Part shown: positions 23,854 to 32,081 of the stretch, piece by piece | Position numbering within the stretch: position 1 is the first letter of the stretch | How the letters are laid out: every line of letters starts with the position of its first letter | Assembly (NCBI GenBank): GCA_005792355.1 | Contig: SXSC01000180.1 | Span: 1 to 41,588, forward strand | Length of the DNA: 41,588 nucleotides | Source: Opitutaceae bacterium | GTDB taxonomy: Bacteria > Verrucomicrobiota > Verrucomicrobiia > Opitutales > Opitutaceae | Direction of reading: 5' to 3' | Made by a program: the position numbers and the translations under genes | The notes under the pieces: model-generated | The model's database searches: none | What the model was told of the DNA's origin: nothing | The model's input: the letters and a program-made list of their open reading frames with translations, nothing else

Positions 23854-25230
23854 ATGAAAACTCCCTTTGCCGCGGCCCTCCTCTGTGTGCCGCTGATTAT
23901 CGCCGCGGCCGATCTCGCGCCGGTGGTCGAGATCGAAGAGGATGTTTATTCCTTCACCGATGCGGGCAACGGGGCCGGGCCGATGTGGTGCGGGGGCTCG
24001 ACGACCCTGGTGCGCGCCGGGGACCACGTGTTTGCCAGCGGCCTCGAGACGGTTGCGGGAGCGCAGCCGCTCAACAATTGCCGGTGGATTCTGTTGCAGC
24101 GCGGGGTCCGGGGTTGGGAGCGGGTGCGCGTGGACGACAGTCTCACGCGCGAGCCGGCCCCGCTCGCCGCGTTTCAGGACGGGCGCGTGTTGCTCTCGGC
24201 GAATCCCACCCTCGGCGTGGGGCCGCCGGGCAAGGCGGGTCCGGCGCGGCCCGACGTGCTTCAATTCGCCGCTGGTGACCCGACCGCCGCTCCGCTGGCG
24301 CTGGCGCCCGAGTGGCAGGGCGCGCCGCGATTCACCGAGCACTCCTACCGCAGTTTCGCGGCCGACGGCCCGGCAGGGGAACTCGTCCTGTTTCAGAATG
24401 TTGGATACACGCATGCCGAGTGGACGTTTCGTGATCGCACCGGCCGGTGGAGCGCGCGGGGTCAGCTCCCGTGGCCGTGGGGCGCGGAGTATGACAAACC
24501 CCAGCCGGCCCGCGTCTGCTATCCGACCGTGGCGATGCGGGGGCGGTCGGTGCATTTCTGCGGGGTCAGCGACATCGTCGAACCCTACGGGGCTTGGCGC
24601 GACTTCAAGCGCGAGCTGACCGGCCGGGAGTGGGACTACGATTTTCGCCGGCTGTTTTACGCCTGGACACCCGACATCACCCGGGAGCCGTTTTCCGCGT
24701 GGGTTGAAATCGCGAGCCGGGACAAGACTGGCGGCTGGATTACCCCGGGCGACCTCTGGCTGGCGCCGGACGGCGACGTGCACCTGCTCTGGAGCGAGCG
24801 GGCCATCGATGAGCGCCTGCGCGCGAGATTTTTCCCGGAGGAGAAGCAGAGCCATGCGTTGAATTACGCGGTCGTCCGCGAGGGCAGGGTGGTGCTGCGC
24901 CGCTCGCTGGTGGAATCGACCGAAGACCGCCCGGGGGTCATCGGTTCGGGGGGCCGTTTTCAGGTGACGCCGGATCGCCGGCTGTTCGTGATATTTTACG
25001 CCGCCGGTCCCGAGCCGGATGGCCGGCGCGTGGCGGAGAATCGCCTCATGGAGATTCTGCCGGGCGGCCGGATCGGGGCATCCGCGCGCGTACCGGTGGC
25101 GAAGCCGTTCAAGAGCTTTTTCACCACGACGGTGCGGGGTGGATCGCCGCCGGCGGAAACGCTGGAGCTGCTCGGGCTGAGGGCGGGCACCGGTAACACG
25201 ATTAGTTACGCGAAGGTGCGGCTGTTCTAA
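23854..25230 (+). CDS. Secreted BNR/sialidase-like beta-propeller protein
   Basis: 458 residues from the ATG at 23854, which begins a signal peptide (MKTPFAAALLCVPLIIAAADLAP). The rest is beta-rich with repeated blade-like units: GPMWCGGSTTLVRAGDHVFASG, LAAFQDGRVLLSANP, HLLWSERAIDE and GSGGRFQVTPDRRLFVIFY. It resembles the six-bladed propeller proteins of the sialidase/arabinanase-type superfamily often found next to glycosidases. No convincing Asp-box or set of catalytic acids can be placed, so the activity is open. It is divergent from the GH10 xylanase, which suggests a role in binding or processing plant polysaccharide outside the cell. Confidence 0.7.
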   Translation: MKTPFAAALLCVPLIIAAADLAPVVEIEEDVYSFTDAGNGAGPMWCGGSTTLVRAGDHVFASGLETVAGAQPLNNCRWILLQRGVRGWERVRVDDSLTREPAPLAAFQDGRVLLSANPTLGVGPPGKAGPARPDVLQFAAGDPTAAPLALAPEWQGAPRFTEHSYRSFAADGPAGELVLFQNVGYTHAEWTFRDRTGRWSARGQLPWPWGAEYDKPQPARVCYPTVAMRGRSVHFCGVSDIVEPYGAWRDFKRELTGREWDYDFRRLFYAWTPDITREPFSAWVEIASRDKTGGWITPGDLWLAPDGDVHLLWSERAIDERLRARFFPEEKQSHALNYAVVREGRVVLRRSLVESTEDRPGVIGSGGRFQVTPDRRLFVIFYAAGPEPDGRRVAENRLMEILPGGRIGASARVPVAKPFKSFFTTTVRGGSPPAETLELLGLRAGTGNTISYAKVRLF

Positions 25231-25289
25231 CGAGGTCGCCCGGCGCGATTCTGGTTGCCCGCCTCCGCCTTTTCGACGGCCTTGGTGGG

Positions 25290-25421
25290 ATGGGCGCGAA
25301 ATATCTACCGACAATCAAAGATTTGCGGGCCAGTCTCCGTTTTCAGCAGAAGCAGAATCCTCTGAAGAAATTCAAGAAGTCCGCGGCCAATCAACCGGCG
25401 AAAAAAAGCGGGAAAAGATAA
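25290..25421 (+). CDS. Putative very small basic protein
   Basis: 43 residues: MGAKYLPTIKDLRASLRF, then QQKQNPLKKFKKSAANQPAKKSGKR. Thirteen of 43 residues are Lys or Arg-like, and the C-terminal half resembles tails of nucleic-acid-binding proteins. Codons are more A-rich than in neighbouring genes. The frame also stays open upstream of the ATG. No proper ribosome binding site is visible (GGTGGG touches the start). It lies 59 nt after the propeller gene on the same strand. It is a candidate only, supported by composition. Confidence 0.35.
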   Translation: MGAKYLPTIKDLRASLRFQQKQNPLKKFKKSAANQPAKKSGKR

Positions 25422-25577
25422 CGCCGCGCGGCGAAGCGGCGGGTCCGGGGCCGCACGGCGGACAGGCCAAGACTGACGCGGCCCGGAAAGTCGCATCGGT
25501 CAGCGGACCGCCGGCGGAAGGGATGGGGCGAAACCCTCCCCGCGGTGCCGCCGATCCGTCGCCGCCGGTGCCGGCCT

Positions 25578-26531
25578 TCAATGCAGGATTCTCGCGAGCC
25601 AATGAACAATGTTCAGCGTGAGCTGTTTGTTGTCCAAGCCGGGCTGATTCATCCCCATCGCTCTTTTCTCCGGTCCGGCCAACTGCGCTGAGAGCATCGC
25701 GGCCTCACCCATGACTACGCCCCGCCCTTCGCCGAACGGCAGAGCGATGCCTTGGGCTCGCCCGGCGGCGGAGGTGCGGGATTTGGTCGTACGGTCGACA
25801 TCGATCGCGGTGTCCGCCAGCTTCAGCAAGACCGTGCTGCCGTCCGGTCCGCGCAACGACTGGCCGGTGAACGATTGCACGCGACTGATGCGCTCGTTCG
25901 GTAAGAGCCCGCGCATGATGGCATGTTCACCGAGGAGGCCGTTTTCGCGATTGAAGAGAAGAAAGCCCTCGTTCTTCGATTCCATGGCGTGATGCTCCGG
26001 GTCCGACGTGTAGCCTTTGCTCATGTCGACGCCAAACTGCCGGCCAAGTCGCTCCGCGGCCGCGCCCATCGGCGAGTGGTCCGCGATTAACAGCAAACCG
26101 CCGCCGGCTCGCACCCACGCGGCCACCGCGAGGCACTCTTCCTCGGTGAATGCCGGATTGCCGGCTTCGGCCGCGCCCATGTTCGCTGCGCCCAGTGCGT
26201 TCGCGATCACGAGAACGGCGTAGCCGGCCAACGTGGGGCGCGAAAACTTTTGTTGGTTGGACGTCATCACGCAGCCGTCGTGTTCTAACAGTCGCGCAAA
26301 CGACTGATAACGGCCGGTGGTGGTGTGAAAATTGAAATGCGCCTCATCGAAGAGCACTTTCGTCTGGTTGGCCGCGGGGCGGGCGACCGTCACATCGAAA
26401 TTTGGATCGGGAATCTGCTGGCCGGCGGCGGTGGCCGCGCCCAGCACGAGCAGGCAAGCTCCGACCCACCGTTTCAACCGGGAAGCCCCGGGATCACCTG
26501 CGGGACGCGGGATTTTCCACCGTGTCATCAT
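25578..26531 (-). CDS. Exported DUF4350 / class-I amidotransferase-like domain protein
   Basis: 317 residues from the tandem ATGs at 26531/26528; the longer open frame upstream crosses a palindromic repeat and is unlikely to be coding. The signal peptide is KRWVGACLLVLGAATAAGQ (about 19-38). The domain begins VLFDEAHFNFHTTTGRYQSFARLLEHDGCVM and continues YAVLVIANALG, FTEEECLAVAAWVRAGGGLLLIADHSPMGAAAERLGRQFGV and GIALPFGEGRGVVMGEAAML. This is the flavodoxin-like plan shared by DUF4350 and ThuA-like proteins. It lacks the Cys-His-Glu triad of true glutamine amidotransferases. Likely periplasmic; function unknown. Confidence 0.7.
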   Translation of the reverse strand: MMTRWKIPRPAGDPGASRLKRWVGACLLVLGAATAAGQQIPDPNFDVTVARPAANQTKVLFDEAHFNFHTTTGRYQSFARLLEHDGCVMTSNQQKFSRPTLAGYAVLVIANALGAANMGAAEAGNPAFTEEECLAVAAWVRAGGGLLLIADHSPMGAAAERLGRQFGVDMSKGYTSDPEHHAMESKNEGFLLFNRENGLLGEHAIMRGLLPNERISRVQSFTGQSLRGPDGSTVLLKLADTAIDVDRTTKSRTSAAGRAQGIALPFGEGRGVVMGEAAMLSAQLAGPEKRAMGMNQPGLDNKQLTLNIVHWLARILH

Positions 26532-26549
26532 GGTACGCTGGTCACCGCC

Positions 26550-26620
26550 CGGAGGGCTGCGCTTTGCCGCAGCCGGTCGTTGGACGTGTCTCCCCGGCGC
26601 CGACCAAGCGGCGCCCTCCG
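26550..26620. repeat. Palindromic repeat with CGGAGGGC / GCCCTCCG ends, copy 1
   Basis: CGGAGGGC (26550-26557) and its reverse complement (26613-26620) enclose an imperfectly paired interior in which CGCTTTGCCG faces CGACCAAGCG. It lies just upstream of the DUF4350-like gene start and so in its probable 5' leader. A second element with identical ends is at 33392-33441. Confidence 0.6.
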
Positions 26621-26704
26621 AACCTGCGGGAATATTTTTTAAGCGCCACGGATCAAATGAGTACGGCACGAGCGACTGACGAAGCTTGGCCCCTGACGAC
26701 CGCC

Positions 26705-27031
26705 TCAGGCCTTTTTCACGAAGCAAGCTTTAAGCGCCATGCCGGTGCCGTCAATCTTGCAGTCGATCTCGTGGTCGCCGTCGACCAGCCGGATGTTCTT
26801 CGCCTTGGTACCTCCCTTCAGCACGCCCGAACCGCCGCGCAACTTAAGGTCTTTGATCAAGACGACCGTGTCGCCGTCGGCCAGCACATTGCCATGGGCG
26901 TCCTTCACGATCCGGGCCGATTCTTGGGCGGTTTCCTTGGCCCATTCGTGTCCGCAGGTCGCGCACTCCCACTTCTCGGCGAGGCTGAGCACGTCTTCGA
27001 GCGAGCAGGCGGGGCAGGTAGGATTTGGCAT
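26705..27031 (-). CDS. yjdM: YjdM/PhnA family zinc-ribbon protein
   Basis: 108 residues. The N-terminal zinc ribbon has Cys 6, 9, 23 and 26 (TCPACSLEDV, ECATCGHEW). The C-terminal PhnA domain (about 40-107) includes VKDAHGNVLADGDTVVLIKDLKLRGGSGVLKGGTKAKNIRLV. The name 'alkylphosphonate uptake protein' is historical; the family is not needed for phosphonate use and its role is unsettled. No phosphonate genes occur nearby. It is a cytoplasmic protein of normal length. Confidence 0.93.
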   Translation of the reverse strand: MPNPTCPACSLEDVLSLAEKWECATCGHEWAKETAQESARIVKDAHGNVLADGDTVVLIKDLKLRGGSGVLKGGTKAKNIRLVDGDHEIDCKIDGTGMALKACFVKKA

Positions 27032-27255
27032 CGTGAGCGTTCGGGCTGAAATGAAGCCGGGAAGATGTCCGGCTCAGGGTGCCGTAAGCAAGGGTTGTTG
27101 GCGGTGCGTTCGCATCCGTTCGTGCCGGCCGAGGCGGGTTGACCGCGGTGGCAGAATCCCGGCAGGTGTCCGGTTCTGCAGACTTGCGTCGGGCGCTTCC
27201 GCACCTATCCACGAAACGTTCGTTTGGCGACTCAACCCACCCATCCCACGTCCCC

Positions 27256-27861
27256 ATGAAACGTCTGCTCGTCACACTTTGCCTCTCACTGGCCGTCAAC
27301 CCCTGGCTCAACGCCGAGGCGCTTTCAGCCGAGGAACTGACCCGCGCGACTGACCACTTGAAGAAAACCAGCGCCGCCTTTCTCGCCTCCACCAAGGGTC
27401 TGTCGGACGCGCAATTGAACTTCAAGCCGGGCCCGACCCGCTGGTCCGTGGCCGAGGTGGCCGAGCACATTGCGGCCACGGAGGATTTCCTCATGAACAT
27501 GGTGCGGGATAAAGTGATGAAGGCTCCCGCGCGCAGCGAGCCCGCCAACCTGAAGGAAATCGATGAATTCGTCACGACGGTGATTGCTGATCGCAGCCAG
27601 AAGGCGGAGGCTCCCGGGCCGCTCTCCCCGACCAACCGCTTCGGCTCGACCGCGGGCAGCGAGAAGCATTTCAAGGAAAGCCGGGCCAAGACACTCATGT
27701 TTCTCAAGGCGACCAAGGACCTGCGCGAGCACGCCGTTGACAGTCCGATCGGCCGGAAACTCGACGCCTATCAGTGGGTGCTCTTTGTCTCCACGCACTG
27801 CGAACGGCACACCAAACAGATCGACGAGGTGAAGGCCGATCCGAATTTCCCGAAGAACTGA
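27256..27861 (+). CDS. Exported DinB-superfamily (four-helix) protein
   Basis: 201 residues from the ATG at 27256, starting a signal peptide (MKRLLVTLCLSLAVNPWLNAEA). The remainder is the DinB_2 helical bundle: LTRATDHLKKTSAAFLASTKGLSDAQLNFKPGPTRWSVAEVAEHIAATEDFL, with a later STHCERHTKQI. The His in VAEHI and the two His in THCERH fit the family's three-His metal site. DinB-like proteins include metal-dependent thiol S-transferases. An exported version is uncommon outside this phylum and its substrate is unknown. The gene is preceded by a 117-nt open extension without coding character. Confidence 0.85.
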   Translation: MKRLLVTLCLSLAVNPWLNAEALSAEELTRATDHLKKTSAAFLASTKGLSDAQLNFKPGPTRWSVAEVAEHIAATEDFLMNMVRDKVMKAPARSEPANLKEIDEFVTTVIADRSQKAEAPGPLSPTNRFGSTAGSEKHFKESRAKTLMFLKATKDLREHAVDSPIGRKLDAYQWVLFVSTHCERHTKQIDEVKADPNFPKN

Positions 27862-28024
27862 CGCGACCGAGTTACGTCTTGAGACCGTGCCGGGACCGTT
27901 CACGGCCGGGGCCATTCTGCCGCTCACGGAACGCGACAGACGGTAGCCTGCATTCAGCGCTTGTTCAAAAACGAAAGAGCGGCTTGAAGTGATCCCGCCG
28001 AGGCCGTGCCTCAGGCACCTTTTC

Positions 28025-29254
28025 ATGAAATTCGTGATACCAGTTGGTTTCGTCGTTTATGGGCTGCTCGCCAGCGCCGTCGCGTCGGCGGGAGATTGGG
28101 ATCAATGGCGCGGGCCCAGACGTGACGGCATCGTCACCGGATTCAAGGCGCCCGCCGTCTGGTCGGCCGATGCGTTGGTCAAGCAGTGGACCATGAGTGT
28201 GGGCGAAGGGCATTCTTCGCCGGTGGTGGTGGGAGATCGGGTTTACGTTTTTGCGCGCGAAGGCGACCAGGAGGTCATGCGCTGCCTCGCGCCCGGCGAT
28301 GGCCGGGTGATCTGGCAGGAGGCCTATGCCGTACCCTACGAAATGAACCCGGCGGCCCGTGGTCACGGCAAGGGGCCGAAGTCCACCCCAACGGTCGCCG
28401 CCGGCCGTATTTTTGCGCTGGGCATCAACGGCCATTTGTCGGCGTATGACGCCGGGAGTGGCGCGGTGCTTTGGCGGAAGAGCTTTGCCGATGAATTTAA
28501 GTCAACTTCGCCGGCCTTTGGCGCCTCGGTCTCGCCGATTGTCGACGGCAACAATGTCATCGTGCATGTGGGAGGGGAGGGCGGCGGAGCGCTGACGGCT
28601 TTTGATGTCGCAAGCGGCAAGGTGACCTGGAAATGGGCCGGCGATGGTCCGGCCTACACCTCGCCGGTCATCGCGACCCTCGGCGGCGTCCGCCAGTTGC
28701 TCACGCAATCGCAGAAGCGCTGTCTCGCGGTGTCGCCGGCCGACGGCCGGCTGCTCTGGGAAATCCCCTTCACCACGTCCTACGATCAGAACTCGGTCAC
28801 GCCGGTCGTGGCGGGCGACCTCGTGATTTTCGCCGGGATCGGCAAGCCGACGTTTGCGGTGAAGGTGACGGGCGCCAAGGCGGAGACGGCCTGGGAGACG
28901 CGAGAACTCACGATGTACATGAGCACACCGATCTTGAACGGCACCATGCTGCACGGCATGTCCGACAAGCAGCGCGGTTCGCTGTTTACGATCGATGTCG
29001 CCACCGGAACCGTGAAATGGAAAGGCGAAGGGCGGCTGGGTGCCAATGCTTCCATCACCGACGTCGGGGCCGTGCTCTTGGTGGTCACTGACGCGGGCGA
29101 TTTGTCGGTGTGGCGAAAAGGAAGCGGGGAGCTCAAGGAACTGGCCAAATACAAAGTGGCTGATTCGCCCGTGTGGGCGTCGCCCGCGGTGGTCGGCGAT
29201 CAGGTCCTCATCAAGGACAGGACGAACCTCACGCTCTTTCGCTTCAAGGGTTGA
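28025..29254 (+). CDS. Exported PQQ-like beta-propeller protein
   Basis: 409 residues from the ATG at 28025, with the signal peptide MKFVIPVGFVVYGLLASAVASAGDW. The mature N-terminus DWDQWRGPRRDGIVTGF is the conserved start of these propellers. Blades carry the usual motif: MRCLAPGDGRVIWQEAY, LSAYDAGSGAVLWRKSF, LTAFDVASGKVTWKWAG, CLAVSPADGRLLWEIPF and FTIDVATGTVKWKGEG. It is probably a periplasmic scaffold or binding protein. It differs clearly from the propeller at 17919-19367, so the two are not recent copies. It converges on the cyclic-nucleotide-domain kinase. Confidence 0.88.
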   Translation: MKFVIPVGFVVYGLLASAVASAGDWDQWRGPRRDGIVTGFKAPAVWSADALVKQWTMSVGEGHSSPVVVGDRVYVFAREGDQEVMRCLAPGDGRVIWQEAYAVPYEMNPAARGHGKGPKSTPTVAAGRIFALGINGHLSAYDAGSGAVLWRKSFADEFKSTSPAFGASVSPIVDGNNVIVHVGGEGGGALTAFDVASGKVTWKWAGDGPAYTSPVIATLGGVRQLLTQSQKRCLAVSPADGRLLWEIPFTTSYDQNSVTPVVAGDLVIFAGIGKPTFAVKVTGAKAETAWETRELTMYMSTPILNGTMLHGMSDKQRGSLFTIDVATGTVKWKGEGRLGANASITDVGAVLLVVTDAGDLSVWRKGSGELKELAKYKVADSPVWASPAVVGDQVLIKDRTNLTLFRFKG

Positions 29255-29267
29255 GTTTCGGCCGAAT

Positions 29268-29284
29268 CGTCCTCGGTGAGGACG
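29268..29284. terminator. Hairpin between convergent genes
   Basis: CGTCCTC (29268-29274), loop GGT, GAGGACG (29278-29284) lies in the 34-nt gap between two convergent stops. There is no T run on either side. It may serve both transcripts. Confidence 0.4.
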
Positions 29285-29288
29285 TCGT

Positions 29289-30401
29289 TCACCCCGGGTT
29301 GGCTGGATCAACCAACGGCAGCGTGAACGAGAAGATGGCGCCCTTGCCCGGGATGCTGGTCGCCCAAATCCGGCCGCCATGATCCTCCGCGATCCTCCGG
29401 CAAATGGTGAGCCCGAGCCCGGTGCCGTTTGGCTTGCCATGCGTGGCGAAGGGCTTGAACAGCGACTCCGCCAATTCCGGGGCGATGCCATGACCGTCGT
29501 CCTGCACCTCGACCTGCAGCTCGAGGCCGGTTTTTTTGAATCGCAGCGTGATCTTCCCGCCGTCTTTCATTTCGTCGGCGGCGTTGCTCAGGAGGTTGTA
29601 GAAGAGTCGCGACAGCCGATGCGGGTCGATTCTGACCGGCACGCGTGGTGGCGGAGAATCCAGCACCAGCTGCACGCCTCGCTGGGCCAGTTCAGGGCTC
29701 GCCTCCTCCGCGAGCGAATTCAGATAGGTCGAAAACTTCATCGGCCGCAGTTGGGGCCGCTGCCCGCCCGGACGTGTGAAGTCGATCAGCTCCTGCAGCA
29801 TGGTTTTCATCCGCACCGTCTGGTGGGTGACCATGGCCCGCAATTCGCGCCGCTGCTTCCAGCGGCTGCCCCGGCTGCAGGCCAGGTCCGTCGCCAGCCC
29901 GATGATCGCCAGTGGCGCCTTGAAGTCGTGCACGATGGTGGTCGCGAAACGGCCGACGACCGCCAGCCGCTCGGCCTGGATGATTTCCTCCACGTATTTC
30001 TGATTCAGGGTGCGCATCCGGGCGCTGAATTCGCGCATGATGCTCAGCGCCAGCCCGGGCCGACGCGCCAGCAGCTGCAGCAGTTTGTGTCGCGCAATGA
30101 ACCGGGTCCCCGTCGCCACCTCCGCCGTGGCCGTCGCGGACCGCGGCGCGTCATCGACCACCGCCATCTCACCAAAAAAATCGCCGGGGCCGATGCTCGC
30201 AAGCACGCGCGAATCCTGCGGACCGATGACCGCCGAAATTCGCACCCGGCCGGTGACGACGAGGTAACAACCGTCGCCCGCGTCGCCGGCCGAGAAGATG
30301 ATCTGGCCTGGGGCAAAGGTGCGCAGCTTCCCTTGGGGTTGCAGCGCCCGCAGATTGGCGCCCGGCCCAGCGGCGGTTTTTCTCGTTTTGGGGGACGCCA
30401 T
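29289..30401 (-). CDS. Soluble histidine kinase with N-terminal cyclic-nucleotide-binding domain
   Basis: 370 residues from the ATG at 30401 (AAGGGTG about 9 nt upstream); a GTG at 30422 is also in frame. The cNMP-binding fold covers about 25-115. Its phosphate-binding cassette, PGDFFGEMAVVDDAPRSATATA (about 73-94), has the Glu and Arg that hold the ribose and phosphate in CRP-type sites. The HisKA segment GRFATTIVHDFKAPLAIIGLATDL has the phospho-His at about 158; HDFKAP is an unusual H-box variant. The HATPase_c domain follows (NLLSNAADEM, DDGHGIAPEL, GTGLGLTICRRIAEDHGG). No membrane helix was found. The domain order links cyclic nucleotide level to phosphorelay signalling in the cytoplasm. 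The cognate regulator is not nearby. Confidence 0.9.
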   Translation of the reverse strand: MASPKTRKTAAGPGANLRALQPQGKLRTFAPGQIIFSAGDAGDGCYLVVTGRVRISAVIGPQDSRVLASIGPGDFFGEMAVVDDAPRSATATAEVATGTRFIARHKLLQLLARRPGLALSIMREFSARMRTLNQKYVEEIIQAERLAVVGRFATTIVHDFKAPLAIIGLATDLACSRGSRWKQRRELRAMVTHQTVRMKTMLQELIDFTRPGGQRPQLRPMKFSTYLNSLAEEASPELAQRGVQLVLDSPPPRVPVRIDPHRLSRLFYNLLSNAADEMKDGGKITLRFKKTGLELQVEVQDDGHGIAPELAESLFKPFATHGKPNGTGLGLTICRRIAEDHGGRIWATSIPGKGAIFSFTLPLVDPANPG

Positions 30402-30468
30402 GGTTGCGTCACCCTTGGTCACGAGAGGGAAGGCGTAAAGGCGCGAATCCGCGAACGCGTTGCGCGTT

Positions 30469-31797
30469 TTACGCGCGGGCGAGTTCGCCGGAGCGTTTCT
30501 GCACGCGGGCGATCACCTCGGCGACGCGCTCGATTTCGGCCCGGGTCACGAGCAGCTTGGCCTGGCCGAACCACACGCCTTCCTCGACCAGGCGGTCGTT
30601 GACCGGGCACTGGTTGCGTTCGAGCCAGCGGGCCATCGCCGCCTTGCCGTAGATCCGCTGGTAGTGGGGATTTGTGGCGAGAGCCCGGACGTGCGCCGTC
30701 GTGTTGAGGCTCGTGTAGCCGCTGCTGGCGGCGACGCCTTCCTGCGCGAGAGCTTGAATGAATTTGGCGCGGGGCAGATTGGAGAATCGCTCCGGGCGGT
30801 AGCGAAACATGTAGAGATGCCAGGCGTTGCGGGTGTTGCCGGCGGCGAGGCGGGCGGGCGCGATACCGGGAATCTGGCTCAAAAGTTTCGAGAGGTGGGC
30901 GGCGTTGGCGTCGCGGAGTTTCGCCTGGGCCTCCAGGCGCGTCCATTGCGCCATGAGCAGCGCGGCCTGAAATTCGGTGAGTCGGTAGTTGGCGCCCCGA
31001 CCGGAGCTGGCGGCCGGCTTCGCTCCGCCCGGCGTGTGGAAATTGTAGCAGAGATGGGCGAAATTATCGTCGTTGGTGAGCACCGCGCCGCCTTCGCCGG
31101 CGGTGAGATTCTTGCTCGCCTGAAAACTGAAACAACCTCCGAGGCCGGCCGTGCCGACGGGTTGGCCGCGCCATTCGGCCAGCGGTGCCTGGCAGGCGTC
31201 TTCGATCAGCGGCAGGTTGCGGGCCTTCGCGAGCGCCGTGAGCGCATCGAGATCGGCGGCCGTGCCCGCGATGTGGACGGGCAGCAGCAGTCTGGTTGCG
31301 GGCGTGATTGCGGCGGCCATCGTGGCCGGATCAACCTGAAAACTCGCGGCGTCGCTGTCGGCGAAGACGGGCAGGGCGAAACTGGCGGTGATGGCGTTGA
31401 ACGTGGCGACAAACGTGTAGGGCGGCAGAATCACCTCGTCGCCCGGTCCAACGTTGAGCGCGCCGAGGGCGGTGAGCAGCGCGGTCGTCCCGGAGGAGGT
31501 GGCGATGCAATGGCGCGCGTGCATGCGCGCGGCAAAGGCGGTTTCAAACTCGCGGTTGCGCGCGGCGCCGGAGGTGCGACCCCATTTCCCGCTGCGCAGC
31601 ACATCGAGGAGCGCGGTTTCCTCGCGTTGATCCCAGACCGGCCACTCCGGTGTTGGAGAAGTTTTGTTTGCAGCAGCCACCGGGGCGGGAGCTTTCGCCA
31701 CGGGTTTTTCGGCGGTGGCGGCGCGGGATAGGCCGGCGGTCAAGCTGACGGTGGCGGCACTGCCGAGAAAAGCGCGGCGCGTGAGTGGACGAGGCAT
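30469..31797 (-). CDS. Tat-exported DegT/DnrJ/EryC1-type PLP aminotransferase
   Basis: 442 residues. The N-terminus MPRPLTRRAFLGSAATVSLTAGLSRAATA is a twin-arginine signal, followed by an Ala/Pro linker to about 50. The aminotransferase fold starts PVWDQREETALLDVLRSGKWGRTSG. ATSSGTTALLTAL binds the PLP phosphate, LIEDACQA carries the Asp (about 200) that pairs with the PLP nitrogen, and CFSFQASKNLTAGEGGAV carries the Schiff-base Lys at about 229. The Tat route fits export of a folded cofactor-loaded enzyme. Cytoplasmic relatives aminate keto-sugars; a periplasmic member would need an unusual substrate and amino donor. No sugar nucleotide genes are adjacent. It could instead have a non-catalytic role, but all key residues are retained. 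Confidence 0.88.
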   Translation of the reverse strand: MPRPLTRRAFLGSAATVSLTAGLSRAATAEKPVAKAPAPVAAANKTSPTPEWPVWDQREETALLDVLRSGKWGRTSGAARNREFETAFAARMHARHCIATSSGTTALLTALGALNVGPGDEVILPPYTFVATFNAITASFALPVFADSDAASFQVDPATMAAAITPATRLLLPVHIAGTAADLDALTALAKARNLPLIEDACQAPLAEWRGQPVGTAGLGGCFSFQASKNLTAGEGGAVLTNDDNFAHLCYNFHTPGGAKPAASSGRGANYRLTEFQAALLMAQWTRLEAQAKLRDANAAHLSKLLSQIPGIAPARLAAGNTRNAWHLYMFRYRPERFSNLPRAKFIQALAQEGVAASSGYTSLNTTAHVRALATNPHYQRIYGKAAMARWLERNQCPVNDRLVEEGVWFGQAKLLVTRAEIERVAEVIARVQKRSGELARA

Positions 31798-31954
31798 GAC
31801 GAGGTGGGGAGGATTTTTCCTGCCGATGGCAACCGGAAGGACAATGGTGATTTACCTGCGATTCAAACGCTCAAGCAAGGACGATTCAAGCGAGTAGCTC
31901 CGCGTCAACAAGGAGGGACGCTCGCCGAAGCGCCCGGAACGATATGGGTTCCAT

Positions 31955-31974
31955 CGGCGGTTGGGAAACCGCCG
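31955..31974. repeat. Perfect 8-bp hairpin in an otherwise empty intergenic stretch
   Basis: CGGCGGTT (31955-31962), loop GGGA, AACCGCCG (31967-31974). It lies between the aminotransferase start and the SUMF1 stop, with no T run. Nothing else was seen in 31798-32081. Confidence 0.5.
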
Positions 31975-32081
31975 GTCCGGCGAATCGAGGGTCTCCTCCG
32001 TCAATTGTGGGATACACGTTGTGAAAAACACGCTTGAGCGGATTGGAGAAGGAGAAGTTTTCCCGCAACCGTGTGTCGGTC

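Noticed and set aside
23764..25314. N-terminal extension of the xylanase frame to 25314
   Set aside because: It lies antisense to the secreted propeller gene. The AAGGAG-preceded ATG at 23763 starts a coherent exported xylanase.
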